A DNA stretch of 64,000 nt, taken from positions 1 to 64,000 of the forward strand of contig NZ_SJEW01000009.1 of assembly GCF_005930475.1 (NCBI RefSeq), read 5' to 3'. This document shows, in pieces, positions 9,208-17,114 of this stretch; the first letter of the stretch is position 1; the number at the start of each line of letters is the position of its first letter. The position numbers and the translations under genes are program-made. This DNA is from Modestobacter altitudinis. GTDB lineage: Bacteria; Actinomycetota; Actinomycetes; Mycobacteriales; Geodermatophilaceae. The notes under the pieces were generated by a model. The model was given only the letters and a program-made list of their open reading frames with translations. It made no database searches and had not been told where the DNA came from.

Positions 9208-9321
9208 AGAGCCACCGTACTGAGGCAGCCAGGCCGGGGCGGCTGCTCAACTGTGGTGTCCACCGACGCTCGTGCTCACGTGCGATGTCCATGGCTCGGC
9301 CAGGGTGTCCTGACACACCGG

Positions 9322-10116
9322 TCAGGCGATGTCGGCGAGCTTGCTGCGCAGGTGCAGCACGGCCTTGGTGTGCAGCTGGCAGATCCGGCTCTCGGTCACC
9401 CCGAGCACCCGGCCGATGTCGGCCAGTGTCAGGCCCTCGAAGTAGTAGAGGCTGACGACGACCTTCTCCCGCTCGGGGAGCTGCTCGACGGCGCGGGCCA
9501 GCAGCTGCCGGGCCTCACCGTGCTCGGCCATCGCCTGCGGGTCCAGCGCTGCGGTGTCCTTGAGGGTGTCGACCAGCCGCGGCGCGGAGCCGTCGTCGTC
9601 GACCAGCAGCTCGTCGAGGGCGACGACGTTGACCAGGGACAGCTGGCCGAGGAACTTGCGGATCTCCTCGACGTCCATGTCCATCTCGTCGGCGATCTCC
9701 TCGTCGGTCGGGCTGCGCTGGAGCTTGGCCTCCAGGGCGGCGACCGTGCGCTCGAACTGCCGCGCCTTCATCCGCACCGACCGCGGGATCCAGTCGGTCG
9801 AGCGGAGCTCGTCGATGATGGCGCCGCGGATGCGCGCCATCGCGTAGCTCTCGAACTTGATCTCCCGGGACGGCTCGAACCGGGTGATGGCGTCGATCAG
9901 CCCGAACGTCCCGTACGACACCAGGTCGGCCTGCTCGACGTGGGCGGGCAGGCCGCTGCCGACCCGGCCGGCGACGTACTTCACCAGCGGCGCGTAGTGC
10001 AGGATCAGCCGGTCGCGCAGGCCGGTGTCCCGCCCGTCGACGTATCGGGCCCACAGGTCCGCGATGAACGCGTCCGGGTCCTCGCTGGTCAGCCGGTCGA
10101 CCGTCGCCTCAGACAC
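9322..10116 (-). CDS. whiG: WhiG/FliA-type RNA polymerase sigma factor
   Basis: Group 3 sigma factor of about 264 residues with region 2 ([50 protein letters not shown]), region 3 ([19 protein letters not shown]) and region 4 ([20 protein letters not shown]). It would direct transcription of sporulation/budding or flagellar genes. WhiG and FliA cannot be separated from sequence alone. The GTG at 10116 is preferred over 10122 because GGGGGAG sits 5 nt upstream of it and overlaps the other. The gene lies just downstream of xerC. Confidence 0.9.
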   Translation of the reverse strand: MSEATVDRLTSEDPDAFIADLWARYVDGRDTGLRDRLILHYAPLVKYVAGRVGSGLPAHVEQADLVSYGTFGLIDAITRFEPSREIKFESYAMARIRGAIIDELRSTDWIPRSVRMKARQFERTVAALEAKLQRSPTDEEIADEMDMDVEEIRKFLGQLSLVNVVALDELLVDDDGSAPRLVDTLKDTAALDPQAMAEHGEARQLLARAVEQLPEREKVVVSLYYFEGLTLADIGRVLGVTESRICQLHTKAVLHLRSKLADIA

Positions 10117-10167
10117 GTGCACTCCCCCGCTCGACCACCAACAGCTTCTGCTCCAACGCCGTGCCCC

Positions 10168-11127
10168 TCATGCTCGCGGGTGTGCCTGGGCATGCACCGC
10201 ACGCAACCGCTCGACGGTCACGTGGGTGTAGACCTGCGTCGTCGCGAGGCTAGCGTGACCCAGCAGCTCCTGGACGGTGCGGAGGTCAGCGCCGCCCTCC
10301 AGGACGTGCGTCGCCGCCGAGTGTCGCAGGCCGTGCGGGCCGACGTCGGGCACCCCCGGGGCAGCGGCCACTGCCGCGTGCACCACCCGGCGGGCCTCGC
10401 GGGCATCGAGCCGACCGCCACGCACGCCCAGCAGCAGGGCCGGCCCGCTGGTCGGGGTGGCCAGCACGGGGCGACCTGCGCTCAGCCACACCTCCAGGGC
10501 TGCCGCGGCCGGGGCGCCGTAGGGCACGCTGCGCTCCTTGCGGCCCTTGCCGAGCACCCGCAGCAGCCGCCGTCCCCGGTCCACGTCGTCGACGTCCAGA
10601 CCGACCAGCTCCCCCACCCGGACGCCGCTGGCGTACAGCAGCTCGACGACCAGCACGTTGCGCAGCCGCAGGGCTGCCTCGGCCGGCTGCTCCGCCTCGG
10701 CCGGCGGCTGCGTCGCCTGGTCGAGGACCGCGCGCGCCTGGTCGGCACCGAGGACGCCGGGCAGGGTGCGGTGGGCGCGCGGGCTGGACAGCCGCAGGCC
10801 GACGTCCTCGGCCACCTGACCGCTGCGGCGCAGGTGCGCGGTGAAGGAGCGGGCCGAGGCGGCGTGGCGGGCGGTGGTCGACCTGCTGTCCCCGCGGGCG
10901 CGGCCCTGGGCGAGCCAGCTGCGCAGCGTCGCCAGGTCCAGGTCGGCGACCGTGCTCCCGCTCCGCCGGACGAGGTGGTCCAGCAGCGAGACGACGTCCC
11001 CGACGTACCCCCGGATGGTGTGCTCGGAGAGGTCCCGCTGCAGGCGCAGGTGCTCCTCCCAGCCGTCCAGCGACTCGGTGAGCGCGGGCGGCAGTGCCGC
11101 GCGCAGCTCAGCGGTCCCGGTGGCCAT
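10168..11127 (-). CDS. xerC: Tyrosine recombinase XerC
   Basis: XerC resolves chromosome dimers at dif with XerD. The 319-residue product has an N-terminal SAM-like DNA-binding domain ([19 protein letters not shown]) and a C-terminal catalytic domain. The catalytic residues are visible: Arg in [18 protein letters not shown], His/Arg in [12 protein letters not shown], the second His in [10 protein letters not shown], and the Tyr nucleophile in [10 protein letters not shown]. Synteny with dprA and rpsB favours XerC over a mobile integrase. Confidence 0.92.
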   Translation of the reverse strand: MATGTAELRAALPPALTESLDGWEEHLRLQRDLSEHTIRGYVGDVVSLLDHLVRRSGSTVADLDLATLRSWLAQGRARGDSRSTTARHAASARSFTAHLRRSGQVAEDVGLRLSSPRAHRTLPGVLGADQARAVLDQATQPPAEAEQPAEAALRLRNVLVVELLYASGVRVGELVGLDVDDVDRGRRLLRVLGKGRKERSVPYGAPAAAALEVWLSAGRPVLATPTSGPALLLGVRGGRLDAREARRVVHAAVAAAPGVPDVGPHGLRHSAATHVLEGGADLRTVQELLGHASLATTQVYTHVTVERLRAVHAQAHPRA

Positions 11128-11278
11128 GGGCGCAGCCTCCGTCGGGAGCGGCTGCGGGTCAACGTGCCGCGCCGGGGACCGGTTGCGCGCAACAGCTCAG
11201 ACGCGGTGCGGAGTCGTCGGACCCCTGCGCTCCACTGGTCACCTCCCCGCCGGTCGGCGGGCTCCTCGAGGAGTGCAG

Positions 11279-11686
11279 ATGAGCGTCGAGTCGATCAACC
11301 CCGCCGGACTGCCGGTCCCCACGGCGTACGCGCAGCTGTCCGTGGCCAGCGGCTCCCGGACCGTCTACCTGTCCGGGCAGGTCGCGCGGGACGCAGCGGG
11401 TGAGCCCGTCGGGAACGGGGACCTCGCGGCCCAGGTGGAGCAGGCCTACCTCAACGTGGCCACCGCCGTCGGCTCGGTCGGTGGCAGCTTCGCGGACATC
11501 GCGAAGCTCACCGTCTACGTGGTCGACCACACCCCCGACAAGATGGCCGACCTGATGACCGGCGTCGGCCGGGTCGCCGAGCGCCTCGGGATCGACCCGA
11601 TCAAGCCCATCACCCTGATCGGGGTCAGCGCGCTCGGCGAGCCGGACCTGCTCGTGGAGGTGGAGGCGGTGGCCGTCCTCCCCTGA
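11279..11686 (+). CDS. RidA/YjgF-family protein
   Basis: This 135-residue RidA-like protein may deaminate reactive enamine/imine intermediates. It shows the family blocks VYLSGQVARDAAGEPVG and LAAQVEQAYLNVATAVGSVG. The C-terminal block is SALGEPDLLVEVEAVAVL. The Arg that binds the substrate carboxylate in typical RidA (usually in RVE) is not evident, because the last strand reads LVEVEAVA. Activity may therefore differ. The ATG at 11279 is preceded by GAGGAG at a 6-nt spacing. It is divergent from xerC and convergent with dprA. Confidence 0.82.
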   Translation: MSVESINPAGLPVPTAYAQLSVASGSRTVYLSGQVARDAAGEPVGNGDLAAQVEQAYLNVATAVGSVGGSFADIAKLTVYVVDHTPDKMADLMTGVGRVAERLGIDPIKPITLIGVSALGEPDLLVEVEAVAVLP

Positions 11687-11691
11687 CCCGC

Positions 11692-12894
11692 TCACCGTGA
11701 CGGCCGGCCGTCGGACGGGTCTCGGGCGATCCGCCAGCCGGTGCCGGTCCACTCCACCAGCCCGTGCACCTCGAGCACCGGCAGCACCCGCAGGACGTCG
11801 GCCACGTCGCAGCCGGCCACCGCGGCCAGCCGCTCCGGCGGCACACCGGTGCGCACCGGGCAGGCGTCCAGCACCCGGCGGGCGAGGTCGGACAACGAGT
11901 CGCGCGGAGACCCCGGCCGGGGCGGGGGCTCGGCGAGGTCCGTACCCAGGGACCCGACCACCTCGACCACCTCCGCCGCCGACGTCACCAGCCGCGCTCC
12001 TTGCTCGGTGTCGCGCAGCAGCTGGTGGCAGCCGACGCTCATCGCCGAGGTGACAGGACCGGGCACGGCCATCACCGCCTTGCCCAGGCCGTGGGCCCGG
12101 TTCGCGGTGGCCTGGGCGCCGGACCTCACGGCGGCCTCGACGACCACCGTGCCCCGGGAGAGCGCGGCGATCAGCCGGTTCCGCACCAGGAACCGGTGCG
12201 AGAGCGCCGCGCAGCCCGGCGGCCACTCACTGACCAGCGCCCCGTCGTCGAGGACCCGGGCGAACAGTGCCGAGTGCGCACCGGGGTAGGCCCGGTCGAC
12301 GCCACAGGCCAGGACGGCGACGGTCGGTGCGCCGGCTGCGAGCGCGCCGCGGTGGGCAGCCGCGTCGATGCCGAAGGCCCCGCCGGAGACGGTCGTCCAC
12401 CCGCGCTCCCCCAACCCGTGGGCGAGCTCCGCGGCGACGTGCTCCCCGTAGGCGGTGGAGGCCCGTGAGCCCACCAGCGCCACCGACCGGTCGACCAGCT
12501 CGTCCAGCGGCCGGTCGCCGCGCACCCACAACGCCACCGGGGGCACCAGGACCTTCGTCCGGTCCGGGAGGTCCCGCGGCTCGGTCGGCAGGCCGTGGGC
12601 GGCGAGCGTCAGGCAGTGCAGGGCGAACGCAGGCCACTCGTCGTCCTCCGGCACGACCAGCCGGGCGCCGCACCGGTCGGCACGCAGCAGGTCGTCCTGG
12701 CTGGCGTCCTCACCGGCCCGCCGGCCGGCGAGCGACTGGACCGCTGGGGGCGCGCTGCCCGACTGCAGCGCCTGCACCGCTGCCACCGGGCCCTCCCGCT
12801 CGACGAACCGCCAGAACGCCACCGAGCCCGGCTCCACCGCGCGGGACAGCCAGGCCCGCGCCAGCCGGACCTCCGGCTCCGCCGTCCCGGTCAC
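11692..12894 (-). CDS. dprA: DNA-processing protein DprA (Smf family)
   Basis: DprA binds single-stranded DNA and loads RecA during transformation or recombination. The Rossmann-like core shows VGSRASTAYGEHVAAEL, SGGAFGIDAAAHRGAL and VDRAYPGAHSALF. The C-terminal ~70 residues form the winged-helix DML1-like domain. At 400 residues the length is normal. Its GTG overlaps the stop of the ComM-like gene by 4 nt (GTGA), so the two are translationally coupled. Confidence 0.93.
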   Translation of the reverse strand: MTGTAEPEVRLARAWLSRAVEPGSVAFWRFVEREGPVAAVQALQSGSAPPAVQSLAGRRAGEDASQDDLLRADRCGARLVVPEDDEWPAFALHCLTLAAHGLPTEPRDLPDRTKVLVPPVALWVRGDRPLDELVDRSVALVGSRASTAYGEHVAAELAHGLGERGWTTVSGGAFGIDAAAHRGALAAGAPTVAVLACGVDRAYPGAHSALFARVLDDGALVSEWPPGCAALSHRFLVRNRLIAALSRGTVVVEAAVRSGAQATANRAHGLGKAVMAVPGPVTSAMSVGCHQLLRDTEQGARLVTSAAEVVEVVGSLGTDLAEPPPRPGSPRDSLSDLARRVLDACPVRTGVPPERLAAVAGCDVADVLRVLPVLEVHGLVEWTGTGWRIARDPSDGRPSR

Positions 12895-14411
12895 GCCGCC
12901 ACCCGCTGCAGGCGCATGCCGAGCGCCTCGGCGACCTGGTCGGGCCCGGGTGTGGCCAGACCCGCGAGGTCGGCGAGCGTCCAGGCGACCCGCAGCACCC
13001 GGTCGAACCCACGCACCGACAACGACCCCCGCTCCAGCGCCCGCTCGACGAGCGTCAGCGACCTCCGCGGCACCGACCAGCGGTCGCGGAGCAGGCGCCC
13101 GGGCACCTGGCTGTTGAGCGACAACCCGGTCCCGGCCATCCGCTCGGCCGCCGTGGCCCGCGCGGCACGCACCCGCGCCGCCACCGCCGACGTCGGCTCC
13201 GGTGGCTCCACCCCGTCCAGCCAGGCGGCCCGGGTGACCGGGGGAAGGGTCACCCGCAGGTCGATCCGGTCGAGCAGCGGCCCGGACAGCCGGGACTGGT
13301 AGCGGCGTCGCTCCAGCGCACTGCAGGTGCAGGCGGTGTCACCGGCTGCGCTCGCGCACGGGCAGGGGTTGGCCGCCAGGACCAGCTGTGCCCGGCAGGG
13401 GAACGTCGCCGACCCGCTGGCCCGGTGGATGGTCACCGACCCGCGCTCCAGCGGCTGGCGGAGCGTGTCCAGCACCGTCCGGGGGAACTCCGGTGCCTCG
13501 TCGAGGAACAGGACGCCCCGGTGCGCCCGGCACAGGGCGCCGGGCCGGATCTGCCCCGACCCGCCACCGACCAGCGCGGCCATCGTGGCCGAGTGGTGCG
13601 GGGACTCGAAGGTCGGCCGGGTGACCAGCGGCGCGCCCAGCGGCAGCGTGCCGGCGATCGAGGCGATCGCGGTCACCTCCAGGGCGGCCTGCTCGTCGAG
13701 CGGCGGCAGCAGCCCGGGCAGCCGCTCGGCCAGCATGGTCTTGCCCGCGCCGGGTGGACCGCTGAGGAAGAGGTGGTGCCCACCGGCCGCGGCCACCTCG
13801 ACCGCCCGCCGTCCGGCGGCCTGCCCGACCACGTCGGCCAGGTCGGGACCGGGCGGCAGCGGAGCCGGCGCCGCCCGCACGTGCGCCGGGATCCGCGCCC
13901 GGCCGGCCAGGTGGGCGACGACCTGGCCGAGGGTGGCGGCGGCGAGCACCTCGATGCCCTCGACCAGGCCGGCCTCGTCGGCGTTGTCCTGCGGGACGAC
14001 CACGCACCGGTGCCCGGCCCGGGCCGCGGCGAGCACCGCCGGGAGCACGCCCCGCACCGCACGCAGCGACCCGTCCAGGCCGAGCTCGCCGAGCAGCACC
14101 AGGTCACGGACGGACGCCGCGGGCAGCACCTCGGCCCCGGCGAGCACGGCGACGGCGAGCGCGAGGTCGAACCCGCTGCCCTGCTTGGGCATGGCCGCGG
14201 GCGAGAGCCCGATGGTCACCCGGCGCAGCGGGAAGTCGTGGCCGGTGTTGACCACGGCAGCACGCACCCGGTCCACCGACTGCCGCACCACCGCGTCGGG
14301 CAGCCCGACCAGCACCACCGTGGGCAGACCGGAGGCGAGGTCGACCTCCACCTCGACCATCGCACCCTGGACCCCGGCGAGCCCCACCGACCACGTCCGC
14401 GCGAGCGCCAT
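12891..14411 (-). CDS. comM: YifB/ComM-like Mg-chelatase-family AAA+ ATPase
   Basis: ComM is a helicase promoting branch migration in natural transformation. The 506-residue product starts MALARTWSVGLAGVQG. It has the N-terminal ChlI-like domain (LPTVVLVGLPDAVVRQSVDRV), Walker A (GPPGAGKTMLAERL), Walker B (GVLFLDEAPEF) and the C-terminal Mg-chelatase domain (LSGPLLDRIDL). The ATG at 14411 overlaps the yraN stop by one base. The yraN-comM-dprA order is conserved in actinobacteria. Confidence 0.92.
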   Translation of the reverse strand: MALARTWSVGLAGVQGAMVEVEVDLASGLPTVVLVGLPDAVVRQSVDRVRAAVVNTGHDFPLRRVTIGLSPAAMPKQGSGFDLALAVAVLAGAEVLPAASVRDLVLLGELGLDGSLRAVRGVLPAVLAAARAGHRCVVVPQDNADEAGLVEGIEVLAAATLGQVVAHLAGRARIPAHVRAAPAPLPPGPDLADVVGQAAGRRAVEVAAAGGHHLFLSGPPGAGKTMLAERLPGLLPPLDEQAALEVTAIASIAGTLPLGAPLVTRPTFESPHHSATMAALVGGGSGQIRPGALCRAHRGVLFLDEAPEFPRTVLDTLRQPLERGSVTIHRASGSATFPCRAQLVLAANPCPCASAAGDTACTCSALERRRYQSRLSGPLLDRIDLRVTLPPVTRAAWLDGVEPPEPTSAVAARVRAARATAAERMAGTGLSLNSQVPGRLLRDRWSVPRRSLTLVERALERGSLSVRGFDRVLRVAWTLADLAGLATPGPDQVAEALGMRLQRVAA

Positions 14412-14791
14412 CAGAACGCGTTCCGCAGGTGCGTGACGTGCGCGGGGCCGGATGTCGGGACGTGCACCCCGACGACGTCGAAGCGGAGGTCGGGCGCATG
14501 GTGGTCGTGAGCGGCGAGCCACGCCTGGGCCAGCCGCCGCAACCTCCGCCGCTTCGTCGCGGTGACCGCTTCGGCCGGCTGCCCGAACCCGGTGCCGGTG
14601 CGGGTCTTGACCTCGCAGAAGACCAGCGCGTCGCCGTCGCGGGCGACGACGTCGAGCTCACCCTCCCGGCAGCGCCAGTTGCGGCCGAGGACCTGCAGCC
14701 CGGCGTCGGTCAGCGCCCGGACGGCGACGCGCTCGCCGTAGGCGCCGAGCGCGGCGCGGTGGTCCGGCGGGGTGTTCTGCGGAGTCGGCAC
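14411..14791 (-). CDS. UPF0102 (YraN) family nuclease-like protein
   Basis: The 126-residue protein has the endonuclease-like core of the YraN family: GAYGERVAVRALTDAGLQVL, then NWRCREGELDVVARDG and FCEVKTRTGTGFG, which carry the E-D-ExK residues of the restriction-endonuclease fold. Biological role unknown. It is the first gene of the yraN-comM-dprA unit and overlaps comM by one base. Confidence 0.9.
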   Translation of the reverse strand: MPTPQNTPPDHRAALGAYGERVAVRALTDAGLQVLGRNWRCREGELDVVARDGDALVFCEVKTRTGTGFGQPAEAVTATKRRRLRRLAQAWLAAHDHHAPDLRFDVVGVHVPTSGPAHVTHLRNAF

Positions 14792-14928
14792 CCGTCGACC
14801 GTGCTGGGCGAGCAGGCCCCGGCACCAGAGCGCCGGCCCGGTTGTGGACGGAGCCCCGGCCTGTGGACGGCGTGGAGCGCGTCGCGCTCAGGACCGGTGA
14901 GGCTGCCGGGGTGGGCAGCCGACGACGA

Positions 14929-15249
14929 TCAGGGCAGGCGGGGTTGCTCGGGCAGCTCGAGGTCGGGCTTGTCCAGCTCCTCGACGTTGACGTCCTTGAA
15001 CGTCACCACCCGCACGTTCTTCACGAAGCGGGCCGGGCGGTACATGTCCCACACCCAGGCGTCGGAGAGCTTCAGCTCGAAGAACACCTCGCCCCCGGCG
15101 TCGCGGACCTGCAGGTCGACGCTGTTGGCCAGGTAGAAGCGCCGCTCGGTCTCCACCACGTAGGAGAACTGGCGGACGATGTCCTTGTACTCGCGATAGA
15201 GCTGCAGCTCCATCTCGGTCTCGTACTTCTCGAGGTCCTCGGTGCTCAT
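14929..15249 (-). CDS. DUF2469 family protein
   Basis: This short 106-residue acidic protein is highly conserved in actinobacteria (MSTEDLEKYETEMELQLYRE, FSYVVETERRFYLAN, DAWVWDMYRPARFVKNVRV). Its function is unknown. It lies between yraN and rnhB as in mycobacteria. A five-unit tandem repeat occupies its upstream region at 15271-15341. A 137-bp spacer (14792-14928) separates it from yraN and holds only a short GAGCGC/GCGCTC hairpin near 14876-14890. Confidence 0.9.
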   Translation of the reverse strand: MSTEDLEKYETEMELQLYREYKDIVRQFSYVVETERRFYLANSVDLQVRDAGGEVFFELKLSDAWVWDMYRPARFVKNVRVVTFKDVNVEELDKPDLELPEQPRLP

Positions 15250-15270
15250 CGCGCGTGCTCCATCGGTGCC

Positions 15271-15341
15271 GGGGACATCAGTGCTGGGTCGTCAGTGGTG
15301 GGACGTCAGTGCTGAGCCGTCAGTGCGGGGACGTCAGCCCT
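15271..15341. repeat. Five imperfect tandem 14-bp units upstream of DUF2469 gene
   Basis: Units of the form gggacgtcagtgct recur five times with 13-15 bp periodicity across the rnhB 3' end and the DUF2469 upstream region. The unit contains a TGAC/GTCA core. The rnhB stop codon and last ten codons are formed from the repeat. The position, 22-92 bp upstream of the DUF2469 start, would suit an operator array. Confidence 0.7.
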
Positions 15342-16085
15342 GCGGAGGTCGGGTTCCTGCCCATCATCGTGCATGCCGCCCCCGCCGGACAGGGCGACTC
15401 CACGCGCGGCGTGTGCCGCGCGGGCGCGGGCGACGTTGACGAACCGCATCCGGTGCTCCGGGCAGGGCCCGTGCTGGTCCAGGGCAGCGCTGTGCGCGTC
15501 GGTGATGTACCCCTTGTGCTCGGCGAACCCGTAGTGCGGGAACCGCTCGTGCAGCTCCAGCATCATCCGGTCCCGGCTGACCTTGGCCAGCACCGACGCA
15601 GCCGCCACGCACGCGGCGACCCGGTCGCCCTTCCACACCGCGAGCGACGGCTGGGACAGGCCGCTGACCGGGAAGCCGTCGGTCAGCACGTAGTCCGGCT
15701 CCACGTCCATGCCCCGCACGGCCCGCCGGAGCGCCTCGATGTTCGTCACGTGCATGCCCCGGGCGTCCAGGTCGCCGACCGGGATCGCCACGACCGACCA
15801 GGCCACGGCGCGGTCCAGCACCTCGGCGTAGACCTCGTCCCGGGTGGCCGGGGTGAGCAGCTTGGAGTCCGCGAGCCCGGGCACCCGGCCGCGGCGACCG
15901 GCGGGCAGCACGCAGGCAGCAGCGACCAGCGGACCGGCACAGGCGCCGCGACCGGCCTCGTCGGCGCCGGCGATCGCCGCGAAGCCCCGGCGGCGCAGTG
16001 AGCGTTCCATCGCCCAGAGGTCGTCGGGGGTCTCGTCGTCGGTCCGGCGCGAGCGGGGTGCAGCAGGAGCAGATCGAGCAGCCAT
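15306..16085 (-). CDS. rnhB: Ribonuclease HII
   Basis: RNase HII removes ribonucleotides from DNA. The 259-residue product shows the DEDD catalytic set: IAGADEAGRGACAGPLVAA (Asp-Glu), a later Asp in VEPDYVLTDGFPVSG, and VSRDRMMLELHE. The C-terminal GFAEHKGYITDAHSAAL is also typical. The last ~10 codons and stop lie within a tandem repeat, so the C-terminus (ADVPALTAQH) is not conserved. It lies between DUF2469 and lepB/rplS, as in related genomes. Confidence 0.94.
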   Translation of the reverse strand: MAARSAPAAPRSRRTDDETPDDLWAMERSLRRRGFAAIAGADEAGRGACAGPLVAAACVLPAGRRGRVPGLADSKLLTPATRDEVYAEVLDRAVAWSVVAIPVGDLDARGMHVTNIEALRRAVRGMDVEPDYVLTDGFPVSGLSQPSLAVWKGDRVAACVAAASVLAKVSRDRMMLELHERFPHYGFAEHKGYITDAHSAALDQHGPCPEHRMRFVNVARARAAHAARGVALSGGGGMHDDGQEPDLRRADVPALTAQH

Positions 16086-16144
16086 CGCCTGCCGACCCTA
16101 CGTCGGGCCGCCGACGGCCGGACCACCGCTCCACGGACGACCAC

Positions 16145-16176
16145 GAGCCGATCCCCGGGGGAACGGGGACCGGCTC
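16145..16176. terminator. Stem-loop upstream of rnhB
   Basis: The arms GAGCCG-TCCCC and GGGGA-CGGCTC pair with one mismatch around an 8-nt loop. It is one of two hairpins in the 213-bp gap between the response-regulator gene and rnhB, both on the minus strand. Confidence 0.45.
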
Positions 16177-16244
16177 ATGGCGGCCTGCGGGACGGCGTGC
16201 ACCGCCCCGGCCGGCCCACCGGGACGGTCGTCCCGGCAGTGGGG

Positions 16245-16283
16245 GTCGGCCCGGGCGCCGGATGGCCAGGCGCCCGGGCCGAC
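16245..16283. terminator. 15-bp perfect stem-loop after the response-regulator gene
   Basis: The arms GTCGGCCCGGGCGCC and GGCGCCCGGGCCGAC are perfectly complementary around a 9-nt loop. It begins 16 nt past the response-regulator stop on the minus strand. No U-run follows; it is a strong candidate terminator. Confidence 0.7.
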
Positions 16284-16298
16284 GAGGGTCCCGTCGGC

Positions 16299-17006
16299 TC
16301 AGCGGCCGGCGGTGGTCAGGGGGTGGGTGCTGCAGGTGCAGGTGCCACCGTTGCGGGCGGACAGGACGAGAGCTACTGCGTGGGCGCGGTCGCGGGCACC
16401 CAGCTTGCGCAGGATCGCCTTGACGTGGGACTTCACGGTGTCCTCGGAGATGAACAGCGCCTTGCCGATCGCCCGGTTGGACAGGCCCTGGACCAGCTCG
16501 TCGAGCACGTCGGACTCCCGGCGGGTCAGCGGCACCTCCGGGGTCAGCTCCCGCGACACCGGCACCTCCCCGGCCTCACCCCGGCGGATCTGCGGGTCCA
16601 CCACGGTCCGCCCGGCCCGGGCGGCCAGCACCGCCCAGCCCAGCAGCGTCGGAGAGGTGTTCATCAGCAGGTAGCCGCGCACCCCCGCGGCCAGCGCCTC
16701 GTTGACCACGGCCGGGTCCTCGGCGGTGCCGACCGCGACGATGGCGATCTGGGGATAGCGGCGGCGCAGGTCCCGGCAGGCGTTCAACGTCGCCGCCCGG
16801 CCGGTGCCCAGCTCCACGATCACCGCGTCGGGGCGGGCGGTCTCGGCCAGGGTCAGCGCCCGCCGCGGCTCACCGGGGGTGCCCACCGCCTGCAGACCGG
16901 CGGTCTCGTTGACCATGCCGATCAGGCCACGGCGCAGGACCGGGGCGTCGGCGAGGATGAGGACGCGGGTCACGCCGCGGGTGGTGCCGGCCAGCGGGGT
17001 GGACAC
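16299..17006 (-). CDS. Atypical LuxR/NarL-type response regulator lacking the phospho-acceptor Asp
   Basis: The 235-residue protein has a receiver-like domain (residues ~13-130) and a C-terminal LuxR HTH (LTRRESDVLDELVQGLSNRA, SEDTVKSHVKAILRKLGA). The receiver lacks key residues. The N-terminal acidic pair is A-D (ILADAP), and the phosphorylation site reads PDAVIVELG, with Glu in place of Asp. The conserved Lys is Met (GYLLMNTSP). It probably works without phosphorylation. The C-terminus has an unusual CTCS motif. The GTG at 17006 is chosen for GGAGAG at a 6-nt spacing. No kinase is adjacent. Confidence 0.85.
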   Translation of the reverse strand: MSTPLAGTTRGVTRVLILADAPVLRRGLIGMVNETAGLQAVGTPGEPRRALTLAETARPDAVIVELGTGRAATLNACRDLRRRYPQIAIVAVGTAEDPAVVNEALAAGVRGYLLMNTSPTLLGWAVLAARAGRTVVDPQIRRGEAGEVPVSRELTPEVPLTRRESDVLDELVQGLSNRAIGKALFISEDTVKSHVKAILRKLGARDRAHAVALVLSARNGGTCTCSTHPLTTAGR

Positions 17007-17026
17007 AGGTGACTCTCCGTTCGAGA

Positions 17027-17055
17027 TCCGATGACGTGCTGTCATGGTCATCGGA
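17027..17055. promoter_or_regulatory. Inverted repeat upstream of the atypical response regulator
   Basis: Perfect 9-bp arms TCCGATGAC and GTCATCGGA are separated by 11 bp, 21-49 bp upstream of the GTG at 17006. This could be an autoregulatory operator or a leader hairpin. An alternative ATG (17051) lies inside it, which argues against that start. Confidence 0.5.
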
Positions 17056-17114
17056 CGGGTGAACGGACTCCTTGAACTCCTCCGGCGAATTCGCTGCGAC
17101 GGTGCGCGGCGCGG

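Noticed and set aside
10168-11127. Tyrosine recombinase as evidence of an integrated element
   Set aside because: Synteny with dprA and the rpsB region and overall length fit chromosomal XerC. No attachment-site duplication or cargo genes are seen.
8503-11403. Plus-strand open frame of 966 codons
   Set aside because: Antisense to the HAD, sigma factor and xerC genes, which have clear motifs. No domain recognised.
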